From the NCBI RefSeq assembly GCF_900187605.1, contig NZ_FYEA01000020.1, positions 1 to 52,818 on the forward strand: DNA of 52,818 nt, given 5' to 3'. The DNA is from Pseudomonas sp. Irchel 3H7 (GTDB lineage: Bacteria; Pseudomonadota; Gammaproteobacteria; Pseudomonadales; Pseudomonadaceae). Position 1 is the stretch's first letter. Every line of letters starts with the position of its first letter. The position numbers and the translations under genes were made by a program. The notes below the pieces were generated by a model. It worked only from the letters and a program-made list of their open reading frames with translations, was not told where the DNA came from and searched no databases. Shown here piece by piece: positions 15,207 to 23,505 of this stretch.

Positions 15207-16559
15207 CTAAGCCCCCAGAACACTTTGTCCACAAACCCGCAGCGCCTGCCCGGTGAATGCGCCGGTGCCTGGTTGCGCCAGCCACGCGACCGCTTCGGCG
15301 ACATCCTGCGGCAAACCGCCCTGGCCCAGTGAACTCATACGCCGGCCAGCCTCGCGCAGGCCGAACGGAATGTGTGCAGTCATCTGCGTTTCGATAAAAC
15401 CGGGGGCGACGGCGTTGATGCTGATACCGCGTTCCAGCAGCGTCGGCGCCCATGCCTGCGCCAGACCGATCAGCCCGGCCTTGCTCGCGGCGTAGTTGGT
15501 TTGCCCACGGTTGCCGGCGATGCCACTGATTGAGGCCAGCAGAATCACCCGCGCATTATCGTGTAGCGTGCCATTGTCGAGTAGCGCCTTGGTCAATACT
15601 TGCGGGGCATTGAGGTTGACTGCGAGCACCGCGTCCCAGAATTCCGGGGTCATATTGGCCAGGGTTTTGTCGCGGGTGATGCCGGCGTTGTGCACCAGAA
15701 TGTCGAGGCCGTCAGGCAGTTGTTCGATCAATTGCGCGGCGGCGTCTTCGGCGCAGATATCGAGGGTAATCGCACGACCGCCGAGGCGCGCGGCGAGGGC
15801 TTCCAGATCCGTCTTGGCCGGGGGAACATCGAGCAGGATCACCTCGGCACCATCGCGGGCCAGGGTTTCGGCAATGGACGCACCGATGCCGCGTGCAGCA
15901 CCGGTGACCAGCGCCTTGCGCCCGGCCAGTGGCCGCGTCCAGTCAGTCACCTGCGTTGCACACGCCGTCAGGCGAATCACCTGCCCGGAGACAAACGCGC
16001 TTTTCGGCGAGAGGAAAAACCGCAGCGGACCTTCCAGTTGATCTTCAGCGCCTTCGCCGACGTAGATCAATTGCAGCGTGCCGCCGCTGCGCAGCTCCTT
16101 GGCCAGCGAACGGGAAAACCCTTCCAGTGCTCGTTGCGCACTCGCGGCGAACGGGTCAGTCAGGCTTTCCGGCGCACGACCGAGAATCACCAGGTGCGCG
16201 CTGTGCTCAAGGTTCTTCATCAACGGCTGAAAGAATTCGCGCAGCTGTTTGAGCTGGTCGGTGTGCAGCAGTTCGCTGGCGTCGAACACCACGGCTTTGA
16301 GTTTCGGGCCGTGGCCGGGAATCCATTCAGTCGCGGTCGTCGGTTGCTCGCCGTAGCGGTAGATACTCTCGGTCAAACGGTTGGCGAAAGCGCTGACGCG
16401 TTCGGCCAGCGGCCCGCCGCCGATCAGCAGCGCACCTTCCACCGGCCGCAGGCGCCCGGCCTGCCAGCGTTCCAGTCGCACCGGCGACGGCAGACCCAGC
16501 GCCCCGACCAGACGATGGCCGATGGACGAGTTGGCGAAGTCGATATAGCGGTCAGACAT
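15207..16559 (-). CDS. High-molecular-weight FabG-type 3-oxoacyl reductase (short-chain dehydrogenase)
   Basis: 450 aa, twice the size of ordinary FabG. The N-terminal ~205 residues form a non-catalytic nucleotide-fold-like domain (ALLIGGGPLAERVSAFANR; AHLVILGRAPES). The C-terminal SDR domain has TGAARGIG (219-226), NAG (291-293), catalytic Ser345, Tyr356 and Lys360 (YAASK). This is the FabG4/HMwFabG layout, which usually acts on 3-oxoacyl-CoA with NAD(H). First gene of a two-gene operon with maoC, divergent from a thiolase. All catalytic residues are present. Confidence 0.88.
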   Translation of the reverse strand: MSDRYIDFANSSIGHRLVGALGLPSPVRLERWQAGRLRPVEGALLIGGGPLAERVSAFANRLTESIYRYGEQPTTATEWIPGHGPKLKAVVFDASELLHTDQLKQLREFFQPLMKNLEHSAHLVILGRAPESLTDPFAASAQRALEGFSRSLAKELRSGGTLQLIYVGEGAEDQLEGPLRFFLSPKSAFVSGQVIRLTACATQVTDWTRPLAGRKALVTGAARGIGASIAETLARDGAEVILLDVPPAKTDLEALAARLGGRAITLDICAEDAAAQLIEQLPDGLDILVHNAGITRDKTLANMTPEFWDAVLAVNLNAPQVLTKALLDNGTLHDNARVILLASISGIAGNRGQTNYAASKAGLIGLAQAWAPTLLERGISINAVAPGFIETQMTAHIPFGLREAGRRMSSLGQGGLPQDVAEAVAWLAQPGTGAFTGQALRVCGQSVLGA

Positions 16560-16685
16560 GGAACGCTCTCCAGAAGTTGGGGTTCAAAGTGTGGACTGTC
16601 GATGGCAATCAATCGTTCGATTCACGCAATAAGGCCTACGCTAGACACTGAGGTTTAGCAGGTCTTGCAGAGGAACGCGGTACTT

Positions 16686-16775
16686 GTGGGAGCGAGCCTG
16701 CTCGCGAAAGCGATATGTCAGCCACTGAAGATGCTGAATGTGCCGGCGTTTTCGCGAGCAGGCTCGCTCCCACAG
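16686..16775. repeat. REPIN between fabG-like and thiolase genes
   Basis: Inverted REPs GTGGGAGCGAGCCTGCTCGC (from 16686) and GCGAGCAGGCTCGCTCCCAC (to 16774) lie inside the divergent promoter region, about 40 bases before the thiolase start. This is an unusual place for a REPIN, which more often lies between gene ends. Confidence 0.9.
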
Positions 16776-16816
16776 GGGACTGCATCAAATTCGATCAATT
16801 TGAAAAGGAGTTATTC

Positions 16817-18094
16817 ATGAGTCAGCTGCGCCGCGTCGCGATCATCGGCGGTAACCGTATCCCTTTCGCCCGCTCCAACGGGCCGTACGCCACCGCGAGT
16901 AATCAGGCGATGCTCACCGCCGCCCTTGAAGGCCTGATCGAACGCTACAACCTGCACGGTCAGCGCATCGGCGAAGTGGTGGCGGGCGCGGTGCTGAAAT
17001 TGTCACGAGATATGAGCCTGACCCGCGAATGCGTGCTTGGCTCGCGCCTGTCCCCGGCCACGCCGGCCTACGATATTCAGCAAGCCTGCGGCACCGGTCT
17101 GGAAGCGGCGATCCTGGTGGCAAACAAGATCGCCCTGGGTCAGATCGACAGCGGCATCGCTGGCGGCGTCGACACCACGTCGGACGCGCCGATTGGTGTC
17201 AGCGAAGGCCTGCGCAAAATTCTCCTGCAAGCCAATCGCGCCAAAACTACCGGCGACAAACTGAAAACCTTTCTGCAATTGCGACCGAAACATCTGATTC
17301 CGGATTTCCCACGCAACGGCGAGCCACGCACTGGTCTGTCGATGGGCGAGCACTGTGAATTGATGGCGAAGACCTGGCAGATCCCGCGTGAAGAGCAGGA
17401 TCAACTGACCCTCGAAAGCCACCACAAACTCGCCGCGTCCTACAGCGAAGGCTGGCACAACGACCTGATGACGCCGTTCCTTGGTCTGACTCGCGATAAC
17501 AATTTGCGCCCGGACCTGACCCTGGAAAAACTCTCGACGCTGAAACCGGCGTTCGAGAAAAGCGCTAAAGGCACGTTGACGGCGGGTAACTCCACGCCGC
17601 TCACAGATGGCGCGTCCGTGGTGCTGCTCGGCAGTGAGGAATGGGCGAAGGCGCGTGGCCTGCCGATCCTCGCTTATCTGCGCGATGGCGAAGCAGCGGC
17701 AGTGGATTTCGTCAACGGTGCCGAAGGGCTGCTGATGGCGCCGGTGTATGCGGTGCCGCGGTTGCTGGCGCGCAATGGTCTGACCCTGCAGGACTTCGAC
17801 TACTACGAAATTCATGAAGCGTTTGCGGCTCAGGTGCTGTGCACGCTGAAGGCCTGGGAAGATCCGGAATACTGCAAAACCCGGCTGGGCCTTGACGCGC
17901 CGCTGGGCTCGATCGATCGCAGCCGACTCAATGTGAAGGGCAGTTCGCTGGCGGCCGGGCATCCGTTTGCCGCGACCGGTGGGCGCATCGTCGCGAACCT
18001 GGCGAAGTTGCTGGACGCGGCGGGGAAGGGCAGGGGCCTGATCTCGATTTGCGCGGCGGGCGGGCAAGGCGTCACCGCCATCATCGAACGCTAA
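16817..18094 (+). CDS. Acetyl-CoA C-acyltransferase (thiolase, FadI-like)
   Basis: 425 aa from ATG 16817 behind AAGGAG. The thiolase active site is complete: Cys91 in QQACGTGLEAA, His in YYEIHEAFAAQ, the GSSLAAGHPFAATGGR loop and a second Cys in ISICAAGGQG. It should cleave 3-oxoacyl-CoA or make it in reverse. The proline-rich loop LKTFLQLRPKHLIPDFP is typical of the FadI branch. It is transcribed away from fabG-maoC, and the three genes recur together in Pseudomonas as I recall. Confidence 0.9.
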   Translation: MSQLRRVAIIGGNRIPFARSNGPYATASNQAMLTAALEGLIERYNLHGQRIGEVVAGAVLKLSRDMSLTRECVLGSRLSPATPAYDIQQACGTGLEAAILVANKIALGQIDSGIAGGVDTTSDAPIGVSEGLRKILLQANRAKTTGDKLKTFLQLRPKHLIPDFPRNGEPRTGLSMGEHCELMAKTWQIPREEQDQLTLESHHKLAASYSEGWHNDLMTPFLGLTRDNNLRPDLTLEKLSTLKPAFEKSAKGTLTAGNSTPLTDGASVVLLGSEEWAKARGLPILAYLRDGEAAAVDFVNGAEGLLMAPVYAVPRLLARNGLTLQDFDYYEIHEAFAAQVLCTLKAWEDPEYCKTRLGLDAPLGSIDRSRLNVKGSSLAAGHPFAATGGRIVANLAKLLDAAGKGRGLISICAAGGQGVTAIIER

Positions 18095-18106
18095 CGCTTG
18101 AAGAGC

Positions 18107-18297
18107 CCCTCACCCTAGCCCTCCCGAAACGTCGGACCGCCCAGAGGGAGAGGGGACTGATTGGGGGATGCTTTAGAGTTACACCGACCTGATCTTGCTT
18201 TACCGAATCCATAATCGACGGGGTATTTCAGGTCGATGCATGCCGCCAGACACCTCGGTCAGCCCCCTCTCCCTCTGGGAGAGGGCTGGGGTCGCTG
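18107..18297. repeat. Inverted pair of GGGAGAGGG palindromes
   Basis: Left copy CCCTCACCCTAGCCCTCCC is split by a GAAACGTCGGACCG insertion before CCAGAGGGAGAGGGG; the right copy is CCCCTCTCCCTCTGGGAGAG at 18267. The spacer holds TTTCAGGTCGATGC, also found reversed near 21718. Lies between the thiolase and the convergent chemoreceptor gene. Confidence 0.85.
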
Positions 18298-18304
18298 TTG
18301 AGGT

Positions 18305-20251
18305 TCAGGTACGAAACCGTCTGACCAACCCATCCAGCTCATTCGACAACCCCGCCAGACTCTGCGAATCCAGACGCGCCGAGTTGGCCAGTTCTGCCAC
18401 CAACTGCGCATCCCCGTGAATCTGGCTGATGTGCCGGTTAATGTCCTCTGCCACCTGATGCTGTTCTTCAGCGGCGGTAGCGATTTGCGTGTTCATGTCA
18501 CGAATCACGTCCACCGACTCGCGGATCTGCCCGAAACTCTCGCGCGCCTCGCCGATGCGTGTCACCGACTGCTGCGACACTTGCAGGCTGGCGTGCATCT
18601 GTTGCGTGACCTGGCTGGTGCGCTTGGCCAGATTGCCGAGCAGGCCATCAATCTCTGCCGTCGAATCCGCGGTGCGTTTGGCCAGTGCGCGCACTTCATC
18701 GGCGACCACGGCAAAACCGCGGCCCTGTTCACCGGCACGCGCCGCTTCGATGGCGGCGTTGAGCGCCAGCAGGTTGGTCTGTTCGGCGATGGAACGGATG
18801 GTGCCGAGGATCGACTGGATATCGTTGCTGTCGCGCTCCAGTTGCTGCATCGACTGCGCCGATTGCTCCAGCTCTTGGCTCAGTTGGTCGACGCTGTGCA
18901 CCGCCGCATCAATCTGCTGCTGGCCTTGACGAGCCTGACGCTGGCCGCTGTCCGCCGAGTCCGCCGCCTGACTGCACGAGCGCGCGACTTCGTTGGCGGT
19001 GGCGACCATTTCGTGGAAGGCGGTCGAGACCATGTCGACGGCTTCACGCTGCCGCCCGGCCGCTTCGGCCATGTCGCTCGACACGCGGGTCGAGCTCTGC
19101 GAGGTCGCGAGGATTTTCCCGGCGGCGCCGCCGATGTGCTGAATCAGGCTGCGGATCGCAGTGAGGAACTGATTGAACCAGTTAGCCAGTTGCGCGGTTT
19201 CGTCGTTGCCCCGAATGTCGAGGTTTTTGGTCAGGTCGCCTTCGCCCTGCGCGATGCCTTCCAGACCGCTGGCGACGCTGCGAATCGGACGCACGATCAG
19301 GCTGGCGAAACTGGCGCCGACCACGGCGAACAGCACGGCCAGCACGGCAGCGATGATCGCGATCAGCCAGGTCAGTTGCGTGGCCGAGCTCATCACGTCG
19401 CTCTGCTTGATCAGGCCAACGAAGGTCCAGCCCAATTGCTCCGACGGCCAGACGTTGGCCATGTAGCGCTCGCCATTAAGCTCGACTTCCACCAGGCCTT
19501 TGCCGGCCTTGGCCAGTTGCGCATATCCTTCGCCGAGGCTGTCCAGCGGCTTGAAATTGTGTTCCGGCTGTTTCGGGTCGACCAGCACCGTGCCGCTGTT
19601 TTCCAGGAGCATCAGGTAGCCGGTTTCGCCCAGCTTGATCTGTTTGACGATCTCGGTGAGCTGCTTGAGCGTCACGTCGATGCTGACCACGCCGCCGTTG
19701 CTGCCGAGTTTGTTGTCGATGGTGCGCACGGTGCTGACGTAGGTCGCATCGTCCTGCGCCCAGTAATAAGCGGCGGTACGCAACGGCTTGCCCGGTTTGG
19801 CCTGGGCAGCCTTGTACCACGGCCGCTGACGCGGGTCGTAGTTGTTGAGCTTGGGATCGTCCGGCCACGACACGTAACCACCGGCAGCGGTACCGACGAT
19901 GGCGTAGGCGTAAGCCGGGTGAGCGTTGCCCAGGTCCTGGAGGAACGCGAAGACCTTTTTGTCCATCTCGCCCTGCGGGATGGATTCGGCGTTGGCGCCC
20001 ATGTAGGTCTTGAGGCTGTCGTCGGTGTTTTTGATCAGCGGTTGCGACGCCAGGTAATCGACGTTCTGGCTGATGCCATCAAAAAACAGCTGCATGGCAT
20101 TGCTGACCTGACGGATCTCGCGACCGCTGCTGTCGACAAAGCTGTCCCGGGCATCGCTGCGCAGGTTCATCACCACCAGCGTTGCGACCAGCACCACCGG
20201 CAAGCAGGCGATGATTGCAAACGCCCACGTCAATTTCTGTTTGATGTTCAT
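18305..20251 (-). CDS. Methyl-accepting chemotaxis protein, dCache type with amino-acid-binding motif
   Basis: 648 aa. Membrane helices at about 8-30 and 285-310 enclose a periplasmic dCache_1 domain. The ligand-pocket residues of the amino-acid sensor motif are present: Tyr138, Arg143, Trp145, Tyr146 (in YDPRQRPWY), Tyr162/163 and Asp192 (VVSIDV). A HAMP domain (VRPIRSVASGLEGIAQGEGDLT) and a signalling domain follow, with the conserved tip IRSIAEQTNLLALNAAIEAA. The family then relays ligand binding to CheA/CheW. The motif predicts direct binding of amino acids, as in the PctA-C type receptors of Pseudomonas. No CheR-tethering pentapeptide is seen at the C-terminus. Confidence 0.9.
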   Translation of the reverse strand: MNIKQKLTWAFAIIACLPVVLVATLVVMNLRSDARDSFVDSSGREIRQVSNAMQLFFDGISQNVDYLASQPLIKNTDDSLKTYMGANAESIPQGEMDKKVFAFLQDLGNAHPAYAYAIVGTAAGGYVSWPDDPKLNNYDPRQRPWYKAAQAKPGKPLRTAAYYWAQDDATYVSTVRTIDNKLGSNGGVVSIDVTLKQLTEIVKQIKLGETGYLMLLENSGTVLVDPKQPEHNFKPLDSLGEGYAQLAKAGKGLVEVELNGERYMANVWPSEQLGWTFVGLIKQSDVMSSATQLTWLIAIIAAVLAVLFAVVGASFASLIVRPIRSVASGLEGIAQGEGDLTKNLDIRGNDETAQLANWFNQFLTAIRSLIQHIGGAAGKILATSQSSTRVSSDMAEAAGRQREAVDMVSTAFHEMVATANEVARSCSQAADSADSGQRQARQGQQQIDAAVHSVDQLSQELEQSAQSMQQLERDSNDIQSILGTIRSIAEQTNLLALNAAIEAARAGEQGRGFAVVADEVRALAKRTADSTAEIDGLLGNLAKRTSQVTQQMHASLQVSQQSVTRIGEARESFGQIRESVDVIRDMNTQIATAAEEQHQVAEDINRHISQIHGDAQLVAELANSARLDSQSLAGLSNELDGLVRRFRT

Positions 20252-20698
20252 CCGCGCTCCAGATTTTCTTGTAGGCCCACGCAGTGCAGATGACTTGTGG
20301 TTTATTGGCAGCCGAAAACGTTATGGATCACCCGTTGCCCTGAGTGCGGCATCGCTGATTATTGTGGAACGATTGTCGGACAAATCCCTCTGTCATTGAG
20401 GACTTCGGCTGCGAAACAGGGAAATTGAGGCGACTTTGCAAAAATCTTCCGAAGGGGCATCAGCCAAATGTCAGATTCTGTCGCAAATGCCCTTGAAGAC
20501 ATGTACCAACAAGTACAACAGGCTCGGCTATGATTCTCGACGGTCGATGCGCGAACGCAGAGTTGGCCCTGTTTAATCCGGCACAGTGTGTGCATTCTCA
20601 ACGTTCACAGGTCGGCAACCCCTCCCCGTGATGCGAGGATTGCCGTATAACGAGTGACATTCGCGTGTTTGGTAATAAAGGACCCACAATAAAAGCTG
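20252..20698. promoter_or_regulatory. Divergent AT-rich region between chemoreceptor and RIO kinase genes
   Basis: 447 bases with no supported gene; short open frames here lack ribosome sites. TATAAC at 20646-20651 could be a -10 element for the kinase, but no convincing -35 precedes it. An inverted GTAC/GTAC motif (about 20503-20516) was noted without a known binding protein. Otherwise I see nothing. Confidence 0.35.
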
Positions 20699-21595
20699 AT
20701 GAAGACTCCAAAACGCATTGAACCCCTGATCGAGGACGGTCTGGTCGACGAAGTGCTGCGCCCACTGATGAGTGGTAAAGAAGCAGCTGTTTATGTGGTG
20801 CGCTGCGGCAATCAGTTACGTTGCGCAAAGGTCTACAAGGAGGCGAACAAACGCAGTTTCCGCCAGGCGGCCGAGTATCAGGAAGGCCGCAAGGTTCGTA
20901 ATAGCCGACAGGCTCGGGCGATGGCCAAGGGCTCCAAGTTCGGTCGCAAAGAGACTGAAGATGCCTGGCAGAACGCCGAAGTGGCGGCGCTGTTTCGTCT
21001 GGCCGGTGCCGGCGTGCGGGTGCCCAAGCCGTATGACTTCCTCGACGGCGTGCTGTTGATGGAGTTGGTGGCCGACGAATTCGGCGATGCCGCGCCGCGT
21101 CTGAACGACGTGGTGCTGGAGCCGGATCAGGCGCGCGAGTATCACGCGTTCCTGATCTCGCAGATCGTGCTGATGTTGTGTACCGGTCTGGTGCACGGTG
21201 ACCTCTCGGAGTTCAACGTGCTGCTGACGCCGACCGGTCCGGTCATCATCGACTTGCCGCAAGCCGTCGACGCTGCCGGCAACAACCATGCGTTCAGCAT
21301 GCTGGAGCGCGATGTCGGCAACATGGCTTCGTACTTCGGTCGCTTTGCGCCGGAATTGAAACTGACCAAGTACGCCAAGGAAATGTGGGCGTTGTACGAA
21401 GCCGGCACCTTGCACCCGAACAGTGTGCTGACCGGTGAGTTCGATGATCCGGAAGACCTGGCCGATGTGGGCGGGGTATTGCGCGAGATCGAAGCGGCGC
21501 GCCTCGACGAGGAACGCAAGCAGGCCATCCGCGCAGCGGACGACGAGCCGAAAGGCAAGTCCGACGAACCACCGCCGCCACCGTGGATGCAGTGA
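20699..21595 (+). CDS. RIO-type serine protein kinase (PA4780-like)
   Basis: 298 aa. Kinase motifs: the ATP-loop region SGKEAAVYVVRCG with Lys in LRCAKVYK, the catalytic loop LVHGDLSEFNVLL and the metal-binding IIDLPQAVD. The HGDLSxxN form and a short lobe without the eukaryotic APE segment mark the RIO family. Bacterial relatives phosphorylate themselves, and their targets are poorly known. The tail is acidic with a PPPPPW end. AAAGGA at 20678 is 15 bases from the ATG, a longer gap than usual, so initiation may be weak. Monocistronic, with a strong terminator after it. Confidence 0.88.
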   Translation: MKTPKRIEPLIEDGLVDEVLRPLMSGKEAAVYVVRCGNQLRCAKVYKEANKRSFRQAAEYQEGRKVRNSRQARAMAKGSKFGRKETEDAWQNAEVAALFRLAGAGVRVPKPYDFLDGVLLMELVADEFGDAAPRLNDVVLEPDQAREYHAFLISQIVLMLCTGLVHGDLSEFNVLLTPTGPVIIDLPQAVDAAGNNHAFSMLERDVGNMASYFGRFAPELKLTKYAKEMWALYEAGTLHPNSVLTGEFDDPEDLADVGGVLREIEAARLDEERKQAIRAADDEPKGKSDEPPPPPWMQ

Positions 21596-21607
21596 TCGCT
21601 TGATGAG

Positions 21608-21633
21608 AAACCCGGCTTCGGCCGGGTTTTTTG
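21608..21633 (+). terminator. Intrinsic terminator of the RIO kinase gene
   Basis: AAACCCGGC-TTCG-GCCGGGTTT hairpin (21608-21629) followed by TTTTG. It begins 12 bases past the stop codon and has a stable UUCG tetraloop. Confidence 0.93.
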
Positions 21634-21654
21634 TTTGAATCAGAATCCCTAGAA

Positions 21655-21867
21655 GCCCCTCACCCCAACCCTCTCCCAGAGGGAGAGGGGGCCGACCGAG
21701 GTGTCTTGCGTCATACATCGACCTGAAACACCGGGTCGATTACGGATTGGACGAGGTCAGCATTTGGACCTGTTTGGATTCGGTAAAGAAATTTCAGGTC
21801 GGCGTATCTCCACAGCATCCCCCAATCAGTCCCCTCTCCCCCTGGGAGAGGGTTAGGGTGAGGGCCC
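21655..21867. repeat. Inverted pair of GGGAGAGGG palindromes
   Basis: Left CCCTCTCCCAGAGGGAGAGG (21670) and right CCCCTCTCCCCCTGGGAGAGG (21831) enclose a ~140-base spacer with CGACCTGAAA and TTTCAGGTCG in inverted orientation. Together with the two palindromes this makes a nested cruciform-capable unit. It fills most of the gap before the MFS gene. Confidence 0.85.
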
Positions 21868-21929
21868 TTTCGGATCAACGCAATTTCGCGTCTACTGTCC
21901 ACCGCTCCAGCCACACTCAAGGACTGAAT

Positions 21930-23138
21930 GTGACCATCCTGCGCAACACCCACCTGATCGTCACCGCCCGACTGATCTCCGATTTCGGCGCCTTCCTCAA
22001 CATGGTCGCGCTGGCCACCTACGTCTACCTGCTGAGCAACAGCGCCATGAGCGTCGGGATTTTCCTCGCCAGCCGCGTGGGTGGGGGGATCTTTGCCAGT
22101 TTGATCGGCACCGCGTTTTACCGGCGATGCAGCGGACGCGTGCCACTGATCGCGTTCGATCTGCTGCGCGCCAGTGTGCTGGGTCTGTTATTGATTGTGC
22201 CTGTCAGCCAGCAAGCCATGCTGTTGCCGGTGATTGCCTTCGGTCTGGGCTTGGGCAACTCGATGTTCGCCATCGGCCTCAACAGTCAGTTGCCGCGTCT
22301 GATCCCCGCCGATCAACTGCTCAAGGCCAACGCCTGGATCACCTCGGCCTCATCTGCCGCGATGGTCGGTGGCAGTCTGGTATCGGGTTTGCTGGTGGCG
22401 GGTTTTGGTTTTGAAACGGTGTTCGCACTGAATGCACTGACCTATTTGCTGGCAGCATTGTTGATCGTGCCGCTGCGTTTCGAACCTGCAACAGCCAACG
22501 AGGAAACCGAACGCAGCGAATGGTCAGCCCTCAAACAGGGCTTGCGTGCTGCGCCGGTGGTTGCTGCGATGCTTGCGGTGACCATGGCCGACACCCTGGG
22601 CAGCGCCGCGCACAACGTCGGCTTTCCGATCATTTCCAAACTGCTCACGCCAGAGTCGGCGAGTACCACGCTGGGGTTGATGCTGGCGGTGTGGGCCAGC
22701 GGCAAACTGCTGGGTGCGCGAATCGCCAGTCGTCTGAAGGGTTCGGACAACATTGACCTCGAGCGACGGTTTTTCTTCGGCGTGGCGCTGATGTCCTGCG
22801 GCTTTATCCTGATGTTCCAGCAACACAGCCTCTACGGCCTGCTGCTGTTTTCATTGCCGGCGGGACTGGGTGACGGCTTTTCCGAAGTCGGGCTGATGTC
22901 GCGTCTGCAACGCGAACCCGAGCAGTTACGCCTGCCGATTTTCAGCGTGCTGACTTTGCTGCAGATGACCGGGTTCGGCATCGGCATGCTCATCGCCGCG
23001 CCTTTCTACGCGTGGTGGACGCCGGGTGCCGTGGTCATGCTGTTCCACGGCATTCCCCTCGGCACATTGCTCACGGTGAAACTGTTGGCGCTCAAGCGCG
23101 GGCGGGTTGCGCGCAGCAGCCCGACGCCAGCTCCTTGA
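21930..23138 (+). CDS. MFS transporter (MFS_3/DHA3-like)
   Basis: 402 aa from GTG 21930, with AAGGA 6 bases upstream; an ATG two bases earlier is out of frame and stops at once. Twelve hydrophobic segments start with LIVTARLISDFGAFLNMVALATYVYL. The loop after helix 2 reads SRVGGGIFASLIG and the central loop is ATANEETERSEWSALKQGL. These are proton-driven exporters or importers; substrate unknown. The last 47 bases overlap the 3' end of the convergent cueR gene. It stands alone on the plus strand. Confidence 0.8.
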   Translation: MTILRNTHLIVTARLISDFGAFLNMVALATYVYLLSNSAMSVGIFLASRVGGGIFASLIGTAFYRRCSGRVPLIAFDLLRASVLGLLLIVPVSQQAMLLPVIAFGLGLGNSMFAIGLNSQLPRLIPADQLLKANAWITSASSAAMVGGSLVSGLLVAGFGFETVFALNALTYLLAALLIVPLRFEPATANEETERSEWSALKQGLRAAPVVAAMLAVTMADTLGSAAHNVGFPIISKLLTPESASTTLGLMLAVWASGKLLGARIASRLKGSDNIDLERRFFFGVALMSCGFILMFQQHSLYGLLLFSLPAGLGDGFSEVGLMSRLQREPEQLRLPIFSVLTLLQMTGFGIGMLIAAPFYAWWTPGAVVMLFHGIPLGTLLTVKLLALKRGRVARSSPTPAP

Positions 23139-23505
23139 GAATCGGGCAGTCGGGACGGTGGTCGCCGTTGCAGTGCTCGACGAGGTCTTGCAGGGTGTCA
23201 CGCAACTCGCCAAGTTCGCGAATCTTCTGATTCAACTCGTCGATGTGCTGGCGCGCCAACGCCTTCACATCAGCGCTGGCGCGCTGGCGGTCCTGCCACA
23301 GGGTCAGCAGTTTGCCGACTTCTTCCAGGGAAAAGCCCAAGTCCCGCGAGCGCTTGATGAATGCCAGCGTGTGCAGGTCATCGTCACCGTAGAGCCGATA
23401 ACCGCTGTCGGTGCGATGCGCCGCTTTGAGCAGGCCGATCGACTCGTAATAACGGATCATTTTCGCGCTGAGGCCACTGTGTTTGGCCGCTTGACCGATG
23501 TTCAT
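23092..23505 (-). CDS. cueR: CueR, copper(I)-responsive MerR-family activator
   Basis: 137 aa. MerR winged helix at the N-terminus (MNIGQAAKHSGLSAKMIRYYESIGLL), a long dimerisation helix, then the metal loop Cys-x7-Cys (EHCNGDHRPDCPIL), the spacing that distinguishes Cu(I)/Ag(I) sensors. An extra CC pair lies near the C-terminus (ASGCCAQ). Its ATG overlaps the copA stop by 4 bases, so sensor and pump are translationally coupled. CueR twists its operator when copper-bound to activate copA and, by the matching site, copZ. Its 3' end overlaps the convergent MFS gene. Confidence 0.93.
   Translation of the reverse strand: MNIGQAAKHSGLSAKMIRYYESIGLLKAAHRTDSGYRLYGDDDLHTLAFIKRSRDLGFSLEEVGKLLTLWQDRQRASADVKALARQHIDELNQKIRELGELRDTLQDLVEHCNGDHRPDCPILKELASGCCAQPARA

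Noticed and set aside
16817..18094. Phage or plasmid origin for the fatty acid cassette
   Set aside because: No integrase, tRNA end, direct repeat or composition shift; only ordinary REPINs are present.
18416..20293. 625-aa open frame on the plus strand
   Set aside because: Antisense to the chemoreceptor; His/Gln/Arg-rich shadow composition typical of GC-rich codon bias.
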